DNA of 64,000 nt from an uncultured Collinsella sp. (GCA_958445895.1 CAUCTV010000001.1:186001-250000), one strand, 5' to 3'; shown: positions 1 to 8,817, counted from the stretch's first letter. Translations and numbers: made by a program. Notes: generated by a model from the sequence alone, not told the origin.

Positions 1-67
1 GAACAGATGTTGCACACGCGCAGCTCACACATAGTATGTGCAAGGCACAGACGCGCCGAGCACTCCC

Positions 68-892
68 CTAGTCGAGAACGACAAGCTCGTCGGGGCCGTA
101 ATCCACACCCATAAACGTAAGGCCGCAGGCAGGCGCCGTGGGACCCGCAGCGGTTCGGTCACGGGCGTCAATAACCTCGCGCATCCACTCGGGTTCACGA
201 CGATGCATGCCAATCTCCACGAGCGTTCCTACAATGGTACGCACCATCGAGTGCAAAAACGCATTGCCCTCGATAGTGAAGGTCAGGATATCCTCGCCAA
301 AAGCGACCTCGTGGCCAAACTCCGCACGCATCACGCAGCGGTGCGTGGGCTTGCCCACAGCAGAGGCAACCTTGCAAAAGCTCTTAAAGTCCTGCTCGCC
401 CAAAAGCGCAGGGCAGGCGGCCGCCATCGCATCGACGTCGAGGGGATAGCGATGCCACCACACCGCACCGCGCGAGAGCACGGGGCGCGCATCGCGATCG
501 GCAATACGGTACGTATACGTACGGGACCGCGCGTCAAAGCGGGCAGAAAAGCCCCTACGGGCCTTGTAGACCTCGTTTATGGCGATATCTTTGGGCAGGA
601 GGGCATCCATAGCCCTCAGCCACCTACGGCGCGTCAGAGCAAGCTCAGCGTCCGTTACGGGCACGCTAATGTACTGGGCCACCGCATGCACGCCGGCATC
701 GGTACGACCCGCACACGTCAGATCGATCGGGCGGCGCAGCAGCGTCTCGATAGCGCGGCGCAACTCGCCCGCAACGGTCGTCTGGCCCGGCTGCTCGGCA
801 AATCCGCTATAGGACGAGCCATCATAGGCAACACAGAATACAAGCGTGGCATCGAGCTCAGGAATCGAATTGAAATCAGACGGCGCGGTCAT
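68..892 (-). CDS. truA: tRNA pseudouridine synthase A (TruA)
   Basis: Isomerises uridines 38-40 of the tRNA anticodon arm to pseudouridine in the cytoplasm. The 274-residue product carries the family signature GRTDAGVHA at residues 62-70 with the catalytic aspartate at 65, and has the usual TruA length. I start it at the ATG at 892 because GGGAG lies six bases upstream; a TTG five codons earlier is open but has no better ribosome binding site. It follows rplQ in the same direction, as in many Gram-positive bacteria, but the rplQ terminator lies between them, so it may depend on readthrough or its own promoter. The 67 bases beyond its stop hold no gene I can recognise. Confidence 0.96.
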   Translation of the reverse strand: MTAPSDFNSIPELDATLVFCVAYDGSSYSGFAEQPGQTTVAGELRRAIETLLRRPIDLTCAGRTDAGVHAVAQYISVPVTDAELALTRRRWLRAMDALLPKDIAINEVYKARRGFSARFDARSRTYTYRIADRDARPVLSRGAVWWHRYPLDVDAMAAACPALLGEQDFKSFCKVASAVGKPTHRCVMRAEFGHEVAFGEDILTFTIEGNAFLHSMVRTIVGTLVEIGMHRREPEWMREVIDARDRTAAGPTAPACGLTFMGVDYGPDELVVLD

Positions 893-925
893 GGGCGCTC
901 CCAACAAACAATCAACGGTATCGCG

Positions 926-960
926 ACAAAAAAAGAGGGGTACGCGAACGTACCCCTCGA
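926..960 (-). terminator. Rho-independent terminator after rplQ
   Basis: A perfect 10-bp stem (GAGGGGTACG with its complement around a four-base loop) is followed on the minus strand by a run of seven T. It sits 25 bases past the rplQ stop and marks the end of the rplE-to-rplQ transcription unit. Confidence 0.9.
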
Positions 961-984
961 ATATAGCCTATGCAGACGGATTGT

Positions 985-1452
985 CTACTCAGCGGTCTCC
1001 TCAGCAGGAGCCTCCTCGACGGCCTCGACCTTCTTGGGAGCAGCGGCCTTCTTGGGGGCCGGAGCAGCCTTCTTGGCCTTAGGCGTGCAAGGCTCGGTGA
1101 CGAGCTCCATGATAACGATAGGAGCGTTGTCGCCCTTACGGTTGCCGAGCTTCATGATGCGGGTATAACCGCCGTTGCGGTCCTGCCACATGCCCTGGGC
1201 AGCCTTGTCGAAGATCTCGGCAACGAGCTGCTTATCGCCGAGCTTGGCGATAGCCAGACGACGAGAGTGCAGGTCGCCCTTCTTGGCCCAAGTGATGATC
1301 GGATCGACGACCGAACGCAGCGCCTTAGCGCGGGTCTCGGTGGTCTTGATGCGGTCGTTCTCGAAGAGGGCCTTAGCAAGGCTCTTCTTCATGGCCTTGG
1401 TGTGGCTCGCATCGGTGCCGAGCTTCAGGCCCTTCTTAACGTTGTGACGCAT
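985..1452 (-). CDS. rplQ: 50S ribosomal protein L17
   Basis: Large-subunit protein near the exit tunnel. Residues 1-120 match the L17 core, opening MRHNVKKGLKLG and including the alternating basic segments of the family. The product is 155 residues; the last 30 or so form a low-complexity Lys/Ala/Pro then Glu-rich tail, common in high-GC actinobacteria and absent from E. coli L17. It is the last gene of the left r-protein block, directly after rpoA, and is followed by a clear terminator. Confidence 0.97.
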   Translation of the reverse strand: MRHNVKKGLKLGTDASHTKAMKKSLAKALFENDRIKTTETRAKALRSVVDPIITWAKKGDLHSRRLAIAKLGDKQLVAEIFDKAAQGMWQDRNGGYTRIMKLGNRKGDNAPIVIMELVTEPCTPKAKKAAPAPKKAAAPKKVEAVEEAPAEETAE

Positions 1453-1482
1453 GGTCTAGTTTCTCCTCAAATATGCGAAGCA

Positions 1483-2424
1483 TTAAGCCTTCAGGCTCAG
1501 GCCCATGGACTCAAGCTTGTCCTTCACTTCCTCGATCGACTTAACACCGAAGTTACGGATGTTGAGCAGATCGTTCTCCGAGAACTCAACGAGTTGACGG
1601 ACCGAGTGAATGCTGGCGCGCTTAAGGCAGTTGTAAGAACGGACGGAAAGGTCCAGATCCTCGATCTGCTTGTCCAGCTCGGCGTTGTCGTTGGTGACCT
1701 CGGGAGCGAAGATCGAAGCCTCCTCCTCGACCTCGGGGGTCTCGGCAAGGTTCATAAAGGCGGCCATATGCTGATTGATGATATTGGCAGCCTGGACCAC
1801 GGCGTCGCGCGGGGCGATGGAGCCGTTGGTCTCGATCTCGAGGACAAGGCGGTCGTAGTCGGTGTGCTGACCGACACGGCAAGCCTCAACGAGCTTGGCG
1901 CAACGGGAAACCGGCGAGTACAGCGAGTCGACGTGGATCACACCGATGGGATCGTTGTCGCGCTTGTTGGCCTCGCCAGAGACATAGCCGCGGCCATAGC
2001 CGATGCGCATGCTCATGGTGAGATGGCCACCCTCGGTGAGCGTAGCGATGTGCTGCTCGGGGTTGACCAGCTCAAACTCGGACGGAATAAAGAAGTCCGC
2101 ACCGGTGACCTCGCAGGGGCCGTCAACCGAGATGGTGGCGGTCGCCTCGTCGGTCGTGCCGAGAGCCCTGAAGACAAGACCCTTGACATTCAGGACGATG
2201 TCGGTGACATCCTCGACCATGTTAGGGATGGTCATGAACTCGTGCTGCGCACCATCGATCTGAATAGCCTCGACGGCGGCACCCTCGAGCGAGGACAGAA
2301 GAACGCGACGAAGGGAGTTACCCAGCGTATCGCCGTAACCACGCTCGAGCGGCTCGACGGAGACACGAGCAGACGTCTCGTTGATCTCTTCGACCTGAAC
2401 CTGAGGCCTAATGAATTCTGACAT
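1483..2424 (-). CDS. rpoA: DNA-directed RNA polymerase alpha subunit
   Basis: Scaffold subunit for RNA polymerase assembly and contact point for UP elements and activators. The 313-residue protein has the N-terminal dimerisation domain (roughly 1-230), an acidic linker and the C-terminal DNA-binding domain (about 245-310, with the helix-hairpin-helix region around NIRNFGVKSIEE). Length and order are normal. GGAGG lies upstream of the ATG. It sits between rpsD and rplQ, the conserved alpha-operon arrangement. Confidence 0.98.
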   Translation of the reverse strand: MSEFIRPQVQVEEINETSARVSVEPLERGYGDTLGNSLRRVLLSSLEGAAVEAIQIDGAQHEFMTIPNMVEDVTDIVLNVKGLVFRALGTTDEATATISVDGPCEVTGADFFIPSEFELVNPEQHIATLTEGGHLTMSMRIGYGRGYVSGEANKRDNDPIGVIHVDSLYSPVSRCAKLVEACRVGQHTDYDRLVLEIETNGSIAPRDAVVQAANIINQHMAAFMNLAETPEVEEEASIFAPEVTNDNAELDKQIEDLDLSVRSYNCLKRASIHSVRQLVEFSENDLLNIRNFGVKSIEEVKDKLESMGLSLKA

Positions 2425-2456
2425 GTATTACCTCCAGCCTCAGCAGCCCGGATGGA

Positions 2457-3053
2457 CTACTTAGAGTAGAGCTCGACGATGAGCTGCTCGTTGATATCAC
2501 CGCTGATCTGCTCACGCGTCGGCAGAGCGAGCACGTTACCAGACAGCTTCTCGATATCGACCTCGAGCCAGCCAGGGACCTCAAAGCGCTCGGAGGAAAT
2601 CAGGGCCTCCTTGATGGGGAGGAGGTCACGGAACTTCTCGCCGACAGCGACGACGTCGCCGGCCTTGACGCGGTAGGACGGGATGTCCACACGCTTGCCG
2701 TTCACGGTGAAGTGACCGTGACGGACGGACTGACGAGCCTCTTTGCGGGTGCGGGCGAAGCCAAGACGGAAGACGACGTTGTCGAGGCGAGACTCAAGGA
2801 TGATCATGAGGTTCTCACCGGTGACGCCGTTCATCTTGCGGGCCTTGTTGAAGTAGCCGTGGAACTGCTTCTCCAGAACGCCATAGATGAACTTGACCTT
2901 CTGCTTCTCGCGCAGCTGCATGCCGTACTCAGATTCCTTGCGACGGCGCTTGGGCTGACGGATAGATTCCTTCTTGCTGCTGTAACCGAGCTCAGCGGGA
3001 TCGATCCCGAGCTGACGGCAGCGCTTAAGAACAGGAGTCCTGTCGATTGCCAT
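2457..3053 (-). CDS. rpsD: 30S ribosomal protein S4
   Basis: Primary 16S rRNA-binding assembly protein. The 198 residues contain the S4 RNA-binding domain around residues 88-150, with RLDNVVFRLG and the VNGKRVDIPS segment. The N-terminus lacks the four-cysteine zinc knuckle seen in some Gram-positive S4 proteins, so this is the zinc-free form. Its position between rpsK and rpoA is the standard alpha-operon order; in other bacteria S4 is also the translational repressor of this operon, but I did not identify its binding structure here. Confidence 0.97.
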   Translation of the reverse strand: MAIDRTPVLKRCRQLGIDPAELGYSSKKESIRQPKRRRKESEYGMQLREKQKVKFIYGVLEKQFHGYFNKARKMNGVTGENLMIILESRLDNVVFRLGFARTRKEARQSVRHGHFTVNGKRVDIPSYRVKAGDVVAVGEKFRDLLPIKEALISSERFEVPGWLEVDIEKLSGNVLALPTREQISGDINEQLIVELYSK

Positions 3054-3072
3054 ATTGATACGATCCTTTCAG

Positions 3073-3477
3073 TTACACGCGGCGACGCTTCTTGGGGCGG
3101 CAGCCGTTGTGCGGAATGGGGGTCTTGTCCTGGATGCTCGAGACCTCGAGGCCAGCAGCCTGGAGGGAGCGGATGGCGGTCTCACGACCGGAGCCGGGGC
3201 CCTTGACGAAGACGGAAACCTTCTTCATACCGTGCTCCATGGCCTGCTTGGCAGCAGCCTCGGCAGCCATCTGGGCAGCGAACGGCGTGGACTTACGGGA
3301 GCCCTTGAAGCCCACCTGGCCAGCCGACTTCCAGGAAATGACGTTGCCCTGGGGATCGGTGATCGAAACGATCGTGTTGTTGAACGTAGAACGAATGTGA
3401 GCCTGGCCCACGGAAATGTTCTTACGGTCCGCGCGCTTCAGACGGGCAGCGCGAACGTTCTTCTTAGCAGTAGCCAT
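3073..3477 (-). CDS. rpsK: 30S ribosomal protein S11
   Basis: Small-subunit platform protein contacting mRNA near the E site. The 134-residue product has a Lys/Arg-rich N-terminus, the AHIRSTFNNTIVSI segment and the C-terminal PIPHNGCRPKKRRRV typical of the family. It lies between rpsM and rpsD with short gaps and reads in the same direction. Confidence 0.97.
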   Translation of the reverse strand: MATAKKNVRAARLKRADRKNISVGQAHIRSTFNNTIVSITDPQGNVISWKSAGQVGFKGSRKSTPFAAQMAAEAAAKQAMEHGMKKVSVFVKGPGSGRETAIRSLQAAGLEVSSIQDKTPIPHNGCRPKKRRRV

Positions 3478-3491
3478 CTATCTAGCGCTCC

Positions 3492-3866
3492 TTATTTCTT
3501 CTTCTTAGCACCGATCTGACGCTTCGGGCCCTTGCGGGTACGAGCGTTAGTGTGGGTGCGCTGGCCGCGGACCGGGAGGCCCTTGCGGTGACGAAGGCCG
3601 CGGTTGCAGCCGATGTCCATAAGGCGCTTGACGTTCTGGTTGCGCTCACGGCGGAGGTCGCCCTCAACCATGATCTGGTTCTTATCGATATAATCGCGGA
3701 TGGCGTTAACCTCATCCTCAGTGAGGTCCTTAACGCGCGTATCCACGTTAACGTTGCACTCGACGCAGATCTTCGTCGCAGTGGTGCGGCCGATGCCGTA
3801 AATGTAGGTCAGACCGATCTCAACGCGCTTCTCACGCGGGAGGTCGACACCATTAATACGGGCCAA
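3492..3866 (-). CDS. rpsM: 30S ribosomal protein S13, TTG start
   Basis: Small-subunit head protein that contacts P-site tRNA and forms bridges to L5. The 124 residues match S13 from the first codon (MARINGVDLP) to the basic tail RTRKGPKRQIGAKKKK. The start codon is TTG, supported by AGAGGAG six bases upstream and by the conserved N-terminus. It follows rpmJ with a short gap. Confidence 0.96.
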   Translation of the reverse strand: MARINGVDLPREKRVEIGLTYIYGIGRTTATKICVECNVNVDTRVKDLTEDEVNAIRDYIDKNQIMVEGDLRRERNQNVKRLMDIGCNRGLRHRKGLPVRGQRTHTNARTRKGPKRQIGAKKKK

Positions 3867-3880
3867 CGTAGTCTCCTCTC

Positions 3881-3994
3881 TTAACCCTGACGCTGCTTAT
3901 GACGGGGGTTCTCGCAAATGACGAGGACCTTGCCATGGCGCCTAATGATTTTGCACTTATCGCACATCTTCTTGACCGAAGGACGTACCTTCAT
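3881..3994 (-). CDS. rpmJ: 50S ribosomal protein L36
   Basis: Tiny zinc-binding large-subunit protein of 37 residues. Translation gives the family signature: MKVRPSVKKMCDKC at the start, a second cysteine in VICENP, and the C-terminal RHKQRQG with its histidine ligand. The Cys-x2-Cys...Cys...His ligands are intact, so it is the zinc-containing paralogue. It is placed between infA and rpsM, the standard order. Confidence 0.95.
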   Translation of the reverse strand: MKVRPSVKKMCDKCKIIRRHGKVLVICENPRHKQRQG

Positions 3995-4144
3995 CGTTCT
4001 TCCTTTCGGTAGCGCTCAAACTACTTCCCTACTATCTACTCGCCCAGCCGCAGGCGTTTAAAACTATGGCTGGTCTTCACACACAATCCGACCGTAGGTT
4101 GAGCTAAGCCTGCAGCCGGAAGTGGAGTGCGTGTATGCGTGCCG

Positions 4145-4363
4145 CTATTTGTAGCGATAGGTGATGCGGCCACGGGTCAGGTCGTACGGGGAAAGCTCCA
4201 CGACAACCCTGTCACCGGGGAGAATACGGATGTAATTCATTCGAATCTTGCCAGAAATGTTGCACAGAACCGAATGACCGTTCTCGAGCTCGACCTTAAA
4301 CATGGCGTTGGGCAGCGGCTCCTTTACCGTACCCTCGAGCTCAATTGCGTCTTCCTTCTTCAC
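4145..4363 (-). CDS. infA: Translation initiation factor IF-1
   Basis: S1-type OB-fold protein that occupies the ribosomal A site during initiation. I prefer the GTG at 4363, which gives 72 residues, the usual family length, with an AGAAAG motif ten bases upstream; a TTG two codons earlier is also open but would leave only four bases of spacing. The sequence includes FKVELENGHSVLCNISGKIR and ends ITYRYK. It is separated from rpmJ by about 150 bases and from map by about 150 bases, and a promoter-like pair lies upstream. Confidence 0.95.
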   Translation of the reverse strand: MKKEDAIELEGTVKEPLPNAMFKVELENGHSVLCNISGKIRMNYIRILPGDRVVVELSPYDLTRGRITYRYK

Positions 4364-4402
4364 AAGCAATCATCTTTCTCTAGAAAACGACAGCGATTGA
4401 GT

Positions 4403-4431
4403 ATTCTACAATACGCATGCACGTATCGTAA
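4403..4431 (-). promoter_or_regulatory. Candidate internal promoter before infA
   Basis: On the minus strand TTACGA (4431-4426) and TAGAAT (4408-4403) are separated by 17 bases, placing a start site about 35 bases before infA. The -10 is good, the -35 weak. It would give infA-rpmJ-rpsM-rpsK-rpsD-rpoA-rplQ expression independent of secY-adk-map. Confidence 0.4.
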
Positions 4432-4511
4432 TATCTTCGTAATGGCTCCACAACTAAGCGGAACTTGTTACTTTTCAGAAATGTAGATGCCGACGTGTTT
4501 GAACGCGGCCC

Positions 4512-5300
4512 CTACATTTCACCGCCCTGCAAGGAACACCAAGCACCTTGGGCATCCGTGGTGAGAATCACCGGACCGTCATTGGTAATGGCGACGGTAT
4601 TCTCGTAGTGCGCGGCGGGCAGGTGGTCGTTGGTCGTAACAATCCAACCGTCGGAGCCCGTGCTCACATGGTTGGAACCCATCGTAACCATCGGCTCGAT
4701 GGCAATGACCATGCCGGCCTGGAGGCGAACGCCCCTCCCCTTCTTTCCATAGTTAGGAACGTTGGGGTCCTCGTGCATCACGCGGCCAATGCCATGGCCC
4801 ACATAGTCACGAAGCACGCCGTAACCGTGAGACTCGGCGAGGGACTGAACGGCATAACCGACGTCCCCGATATGGTTACCGGGAACAGCCTGCTCGATGG
4901 CAGCCTTAAGACAATCGCGCGTGACCTCGCACAGGGCCTTAGCCTCGGGCGTGGGGGTGCCGACGAAAAACGTCCAAGCGTTATCGCCGACCCAACCGTC
5001 GACAACGGCTCCCGTATCGATGGAGATGATATCGCCATCGCGCAGGATCATGTCGGGGTTGGGAATACCGTGGACCACGGCATCATTGATCGATGCGCAA
5101 ATGGTCCCCGGGAACCCGCCGTAACCCTTAAAGGCCGGGGTGCCGCCATGCATGCGGATAATCTGCTCCGCAAGCTGATCGAGCTCAAAAGTCGAAACAC
5201 CGGGGCGCACCATGGCTCCAACGTGGCGGAGCGCCATCTTAGATAGCGCTCCTGCCTTCTTCATCTGCTCGATTTGCGTTGCAGACTTAATCTTGATCAT
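4512..5300 (-). CDS. map: Methionine aminopeptidase, type I
   Basis: Removes the initiator methionine from nascent proteins. The 262-residue enzyme shows the dinuclear-metal ligands of the M24 fold: the two aspartates in SIDTGAVVDGWVGDNAW, the histidine in YVGHGIGRVMHED, the glutamate in MVIAIEPM and a final glutamate in AHYENTVAI. The ATG at 5300 overlaps the adk stop by four bases (ATGA), indicating translational coupling; an upstream extension that is open in this frame reads through adk and is not real. A 9-bp inverted repeat (4478-4486 with 4512-4520) brackets its stop. Confidence 0.96.
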   Translation of the reverse strand: MIKIKSATQIEQMKKAGALSKMALRHVGAMVRPGVSTFELDQLAEQIIRMHGGTPAFKGYGGFPGTICASINDAVVHGIPNPDMILRDGDIISIDTGAVVDGWVGDNAWTFFVGTPTPEAKALCEVTRDCLKAAIEQAVPGNHIGDVGYAVQSLAESHGYGVLRDYVGHGIGRVMHEDPNVPNYGKKGRGVRLQAGMVIAIEPMVTMGSNHVSTGSDGWIVTTNDHLPAAHYENTVAITNDGPVILTTDAQGAWCSLQGGEM

Positions 5301-5923
5301 AGACCGAGAGCCTCTTTGACATCCCCGTACACGGTCTCGCGAGCCTGGTCGCCGTTGACCGACTTGAGCAGACCCTGGCCACGATAGTAGTCGACGAGCG
5401 GGCTCGTGGACTTCTCGTAGACGTCGAGACGATTCTTGATGGTCTCGGGCTTGTCGTCGTCGCGCTGATACATCTCGCCGGCGCACTTGGGGCAGGTAGC
5501 ATCGGCAGCGGTGCCGGTGTAACCACAGGCGCGGCAGGTGCGACGCGAAGACAGACGATCGATGATGACCTCGGGGGCCACGTCGACCAGAAGGGCGCAG
5601 TCGATCTCGCGACCCATGGCGGAGAGCTCGGAGTCGAGCGTCACAGCCTGGGCGGTGTTGCGCGGGAAGCCGTCGAGGATGAAGCCCTGCTGGGCGTCAT
5701 CGGCAGCAAGGCGCTCCTTGACAAGGTCGATCACGAGCTGGTCGGGAACGAGCTCGCCAGCGTCCATGTACTTCTTAGCCTGAATACCAAGCTCGGTGCC
5801 ACCCTTGACGGCAGCACGCAGCAGGTCGCCCGTGGAAATGTGAGCGACGCCAAACTCGGCGACGAGCTCCTGCGCGACGGTGCCCTTACCGGCACCCGGA
5901 GCTCCGAGCAATACGAGGTTCAT
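5297..5923 (-). CDS. adk: Adenylate kinase
   Basis: Interconverts ATP and AMP with two ADP. The 208-residue protein has the P-loop GAPGAGKGT at residues 7-15, the GFPRN segment and a LID containing two Cys-x2-Cys pairs (TCRACGY and CPKC), the zinc-stabilised form typical of Gram-positive bacteria. AGGAGG seven bases before the ATG at 5923 sets the start; a TTG two codons upstream is rejected. Overlaps map by four bases and follows secY. Confidence 0.97.
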   Translation of the reverse strand: MNLVLLGAPGAGKGTVAQELVAEFGVAHISTGDLLRAAVKGGTELGIQAKKYMDAGELVPDQLVIDLVKERLAADDAQQGFILDGFPRNTAQAVTLDSELSAMGREIDCALLVDVAPEVIIDRLSSRRTCRACGYTGTAADATCPKCAGEMYQRDDDKPETIKNRLDVYEKSTSPLVDYYRGQGLLKSVNGDQARETVYGDVKEALGL

Positions 5924-5941
5924 GAGCAATCCTCCTCTAGC

Positions 5942-7228
5942 CTATTTAAAGAATCCATCGTAATCATACATCTTGATCTGGCCTTCGAGCTTATCGACCG
6001 TGTCGAGCACGACGCCGACCATGATGAGGATGGACGTGCCGCCAAATGCCTGGATCAGATGGTTACCCGTGAAGGAGAAGATGATCGAAGGCACGATGGC
6101 GATGAGCGCCAAAAAGACAGCGCTGGGAAGCGTGATCTTGTTGAGCGCGTTCTTGATGTAGGCCGCGGTAGCCCTACCCGGACGGACGCCCGGAATAAAG
6201 CCACCCTGCTTCTTAAGGTTGTCGGCCGTGTCATCGGGGTTGAACACCATGGAGGTGTAGAAGTACGCGAAGAACACGATGAGGACAACGTTAAGCACCC
6301 AGTTGAGCCAACCGGTCGAAAGCGCAGAGGCAACTGCCTGAATCCAGCCGATGCCGGGGAAGAACACGGCAATCTGAGCCGGGAAGTACAGCAGCGCCGA
6401 GGCAAAGATGATCGGCACGACGCCCGCGGTGTTGACCTTGATGGGCAGGTAGGTGGTCTGGCCACCCATCATGCGACGGCCCACGACGCGCTTGGCATAG
6501 GAGACCGGGATGCGGCGCTGGCCGCGCTCAAGGAAAACAATCAGCGGGATAACCAGCAGGATGATGGCGCAGATGATCACCATGGTGATGATGCCACCGG
6601 CATTACCCTCGGTGCTGGAGAAGATAGCCTGCGGAAGGCCGGCCATGATGTTCGCAAAGATGATCAGCGACATGCCATTGCCGATACCGCGCTGGGTGAT
6701 GAGCTCACCAATCCACATGATCAGCATAGCGCCTGCGGTGAGCGTACCGACGATCATGAGGTCGAAGATGATCTCGGGAGCGCCGGCGCCATTGAAGCTG
6801 ATGCCGAAGCTCTTAAAGAGGAAGAGGTAACCCACGGAGTTGAGGATTGCCAGAGCCAGGGTGAGGTAACGCGAATACTGCGTAATCTTGGTCTGACCGA
6901 CCTCGCCCTCGCGGGCAAGCTCATGCAGGGAAGGCACGACGGCCTGGAGCATCTGGAGGATGATCGAGCTGGTGATGTAAGGCATGATGCCCAGCGAAAA
7001 CACCGACACATAGCTCAACGCGCCGCCAGAGAAAAGATTCAGGAGGGCCATAGCACCTGCGGCGACCGAATTGTTATCGGTCGAGAAAAGGCCCAGCATC
7101 CCCTGGAAGGGAATGCCGGGCACAGGAACGTGCGCACCAATGCGGTACACGACGAGCATAGCTATGGTAAAAAGAATCTTTTCGCGCAATTCTTTGATGC
7201 GGAAAGCATTCTTAAGACCATTTAGCAC
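5942..7228 (-). CDS. secY: Protein translocase subunit SecY
   Basis: Channel subunit of the SecYEG translocon in the cytoplasmic membrane. The 428 residues show about ten hydrophobic segments, the plug/TM2 region GALSYVSVFSLGIMPYI, and the basic cytoplasmic loops needed for ribosome and SecA contact (LERGQRRIPVSYAKR). The start is GTG at 7228, overlapping the rplO stop by seven bases, so translation is probably coupled. Order rplO-secY-adk-map is the standard spc-operon end. Confidence 0.97.
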   Translation of the reverse strand: MLNGLKNAFRIKELREKILFTIAMLVVYRIGAHVPVPGIPFQGMLGLFSTDNNSVAAGAMALLNLFSGGALSYVSVFSLGIMPYITSSIILQMLQAVVPSLHELAREGEVGQTKITQYSRYLTLALAILNSVGYLFLFKSFGISFNGAGAPEIIFDLMIVGTLTAGAMLIMWIGELITQRGIGNGMSLIIFANIMAGLPQAIFSSTEGNAGGIITMVIICAIILLVIPLIVFLERGQRRIPVSYAKRVVGRRMMGGQTTYLPIKVNTAGVVPIIFASALLYFPAQIAVFFPGIGWIQAVASALSTGWLNWVLNVVLIVFFAYFYTSMVFNPDDTADNLKKQGGFIPGVRPGRATAAYIKNALNKITLPSAVFLALIAIVPSIIFSFTGNHLIQAFGGTSILIMVGVVLDTVDKLEGQIKMYDYDGFFK

Positions 7229-7671
7229 GGCAGCTCGACCTTTCCGCCAGCGGCCTCGATCTTGGCCTGCGCAGAAGCGCTGACCTTGTCGACCTTGACC
7301 GTGAACTTCTTGGTGAGCTCACCATTGCCGAGCACCTTGACGGGCTCGAACTCGCTCTTGGTGATGCGAGCGGCCTTAAGAGCGGCACCGTCGATTACGG
7401 CGCCGTCCTCGAACTTACGCTCGAGACGCTCAACGTTAACAGCGGTGTACTCGATACGACGGGGGTTGCGGAAGCCCGGAAGCTTGGGCAGGCGCATAGC
7501 CAGCGGAGTCTGGCCACCCTCGAAGCCGGCACCCTTGGTGCCACCAGAGCGGGAACCCTGGCCCTTCTGGCCGCGGCCAGAAGTGGTGCCGTGACCCGAA
7601 GAATTGCCACGGCCGACGCGCTTGCGGTTCTTGGTGGAACCGGGCGCGGGAGTAAGATCGTGAAGCTGCAT
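7222..7671 (-). CDS. rplO: 50S ribosomal protein L15
   Basis: Large-subunit assembly protein. The 149 residues begin MQLHDLTPAPGSTKNRKRVGRG with the glycine-rich extended N-terminal arm (GHGTTSGRGQKGQGSRSG) that threads through 23S rRNA, followed by the globular domain. It overlaps the secY start and lies four bases after rpmD. Confidence 0.97.
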   Translation of the reverse strand: MQLHDLTPAPGSTKNRKRVGRGNSSGHGTTSGRGQKGQGSRSGGTKGAGFEGGQTPLAMRLPKLPGFRNPRRIEYTAVNVERLERKFEDGAVIDGAALKAARITKSEFEPVKVLGNGELTKKFTVKVDKVSASAQAKIEAAGGKVELPC

Positions 7672-7674
7672 TTG

Positions 7675-7857
7675 CTACTCCTCTACAATCTCGACAAGGT
7701 GCTTGACCTTGAAGATCATGCCGCGGACGGACTCGTTGTCAGCAATCTCGCGAACCTCGCGGATCCTGTGGAGACCGAGGGCACGGACAGTACGGACCTG
7801 GTCCTGCTTGCAACCGTTGGTGCTGCGGACCTGCTTGATCTTGATGGTGTCAGCCAT
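7675..7857 (-). CDS. rpmD: 50S ribosomal protein L30
   Basis: Small large-subunit protein of 60 residues with the L30 ferredoxin-like fold signature (KQVRSTNGCKQDQVRTVRALGL, then RIREVREIADNESVRGMI). It starts two bases after the rpsE stop and ends just before rplO. Confidence 0.95.
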   Translation of the reverse strand: MADTIKIKQVRSTNGCKQDQVRTVRALGLHRIREVREIADNESVRGMIFKVKHLVEIVEE

Positions 7858-7859
7858 GC

Positions 7860-8384
7860 TTAGTTCTCCTTACCGACGAACATCTCGGAGACCGTCAGGC
7901 CACGGCGAGCCGCGACGTCCTCAGGGCTGGAGAGCTCCTTGAGGCCCTCGACGGCAGCCTTGATGATGTTGAGGCCGTTGTCGGTACCGAGGGACTTGGA
8001 CAGGACGTTCTTGATGCCAGCAAGCTCGAAGAGGGGACGCACAGCGCCGCCGGCGATAACGCCGGTACCCTCGACAGCGGGCTTGATGATGATGCGGCCG
8101 GCACCAAAGTGGCCGAGAACCTCGTGCGGGATGGTGCCCTGCTCGGTCACCGGCACGTGGAACATGTTCTTCTTGGCATCGAGAGACGCCTTGGAGATGG
8201 CCAGGGGCACCTCAGCGGACTTGCCCATACCAACGCCGACGTTGCCCTTGCCGTCGCCAACGACGACGAGAGCGACGAGGCTCATGCGACGACCACCCTT
8301 GACGGTCTTCGACACGCGGTTGATGTAAACGACGCGCTCCTCGAACTCGGAGGCCTCGCGCTGCTGCTTCTGATTACGAGCCAT
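7860..8384 (-). CDS. rpsE: 30S ribosomal protein S5
   Basis: Small-subunit protein lining the mRNA entry channel and contributing to decoding accuracy. The 174 residues have the dsRNA-binding-like N-terminal domain (RVSKTVKGGRRMSLVALVVVGD) and the C-terminal S5 domain (KSLGTDNGLNIIKAAVEGL). Gene order rplR-rpsE-rpmD is standard. Confidence 0.97.
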   Translation of the reverse strand: MARNQKQQREASEFEERVVYINRVSKTVKGGRRMSLVALVVVGDGKGNVGVGMGKSAEVPLAISKASLDAKKNMFHVPVTEQGTIPHEVLGHFGAGRIIIKPAVEGTGVIAGGAVRPLFELAGIKNVLSKSLGTDNGLNIIKAAVEGLKELSSPEDVAARRGLTVSEMFVGKEN

Positions 8385-8398
8385 GTGCTACATACCTC

Positions 8399-8767
8399 CT
8401 AGAACTCGAGACCGGCGGCACGAGCACCGTCGGCGAGGGCCTTGACGCGGCCATGGTAGATACGGCCACCGCGATCGAAGGCGACCTTGGTGATGCCGGC
8501 CTCGATGGCACGCTTGCCAACGAGCTGACCGACCTTCTCCGCAGCCTCCTTGTTCGAGGTGTGGGTGCCCTTGAACTCGGCCTCGAGGGTCGAGGCAGAG
8601 ACGAGCGTCAGGCTGGAGCCCTTGCTGTCGTCGATGATCTGGGCATAGATGTTGGCGTTAGTACGGGTCACGCGAAGACGCGGACGCTCGGAGGTACCCG
8701 AGACCTTGCCGCGAACACGACGCTGACGACGCTTGAGGCCTTCCAGCTTCGCCTTATGCTTGTTCAT
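8399..8767 (-). CDS. rplR: 50S ribosomal protein L18
   Basis: 5S rRNA-binding protein of the central protuberance. The 122 residues have the basic N-terminus (KRRQRRVRGKVSGTSERPRL) and the RAIEAGITKVAFDRGGRIYHGRV motif of the family. Lies between rplF and rpsE. Confidence 0.97.
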   Translation of the reverse strand: MNKHKAKLEGLKRRQRRVRGKVSGTSERPRLRVTRTNANIYAQIIDDSKGSSLTLVSASTLEAEFKGTHTSNKEAAEKVGQLVGKRAIEAGITKVAFDRGGRIYHGRVKALADGARAAGLEF

Positions 8768-8795
8768 ACGTAAACTCCTAAAAAGGTTGATCTTG

Positions 8796-8817
8796 CCAGC
8801 ACCTGACGGGGTGCTGG
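8796..8817 (-). promoter_or_regulatory. Intraoperonic hairpin between rplF and rplR
   Basis: Perfect 8-bp stem CCAGCACC/GGTGCTGG with a six-base loop, 28 bases upstream of the rplR start and without a T run. It may be an RNA-processing or translation-modulating structure; it is not a normal terminator. Confidence 0.45.

Noticed and set aside
970..2421. Long plus-strand open frames opposite rplQ/rpoA, secY, xdhD and ygfK
   Set aside because: Mirror images of conserved genes with biased composition and no motifs.
4512..5486. Longer methionine aminopeptidase starting inside adk
   Set aside because: The extra 62 residues are the out-of-frame reading of adk; the ATG at 5300 overlaps the adk stop in the usual way.
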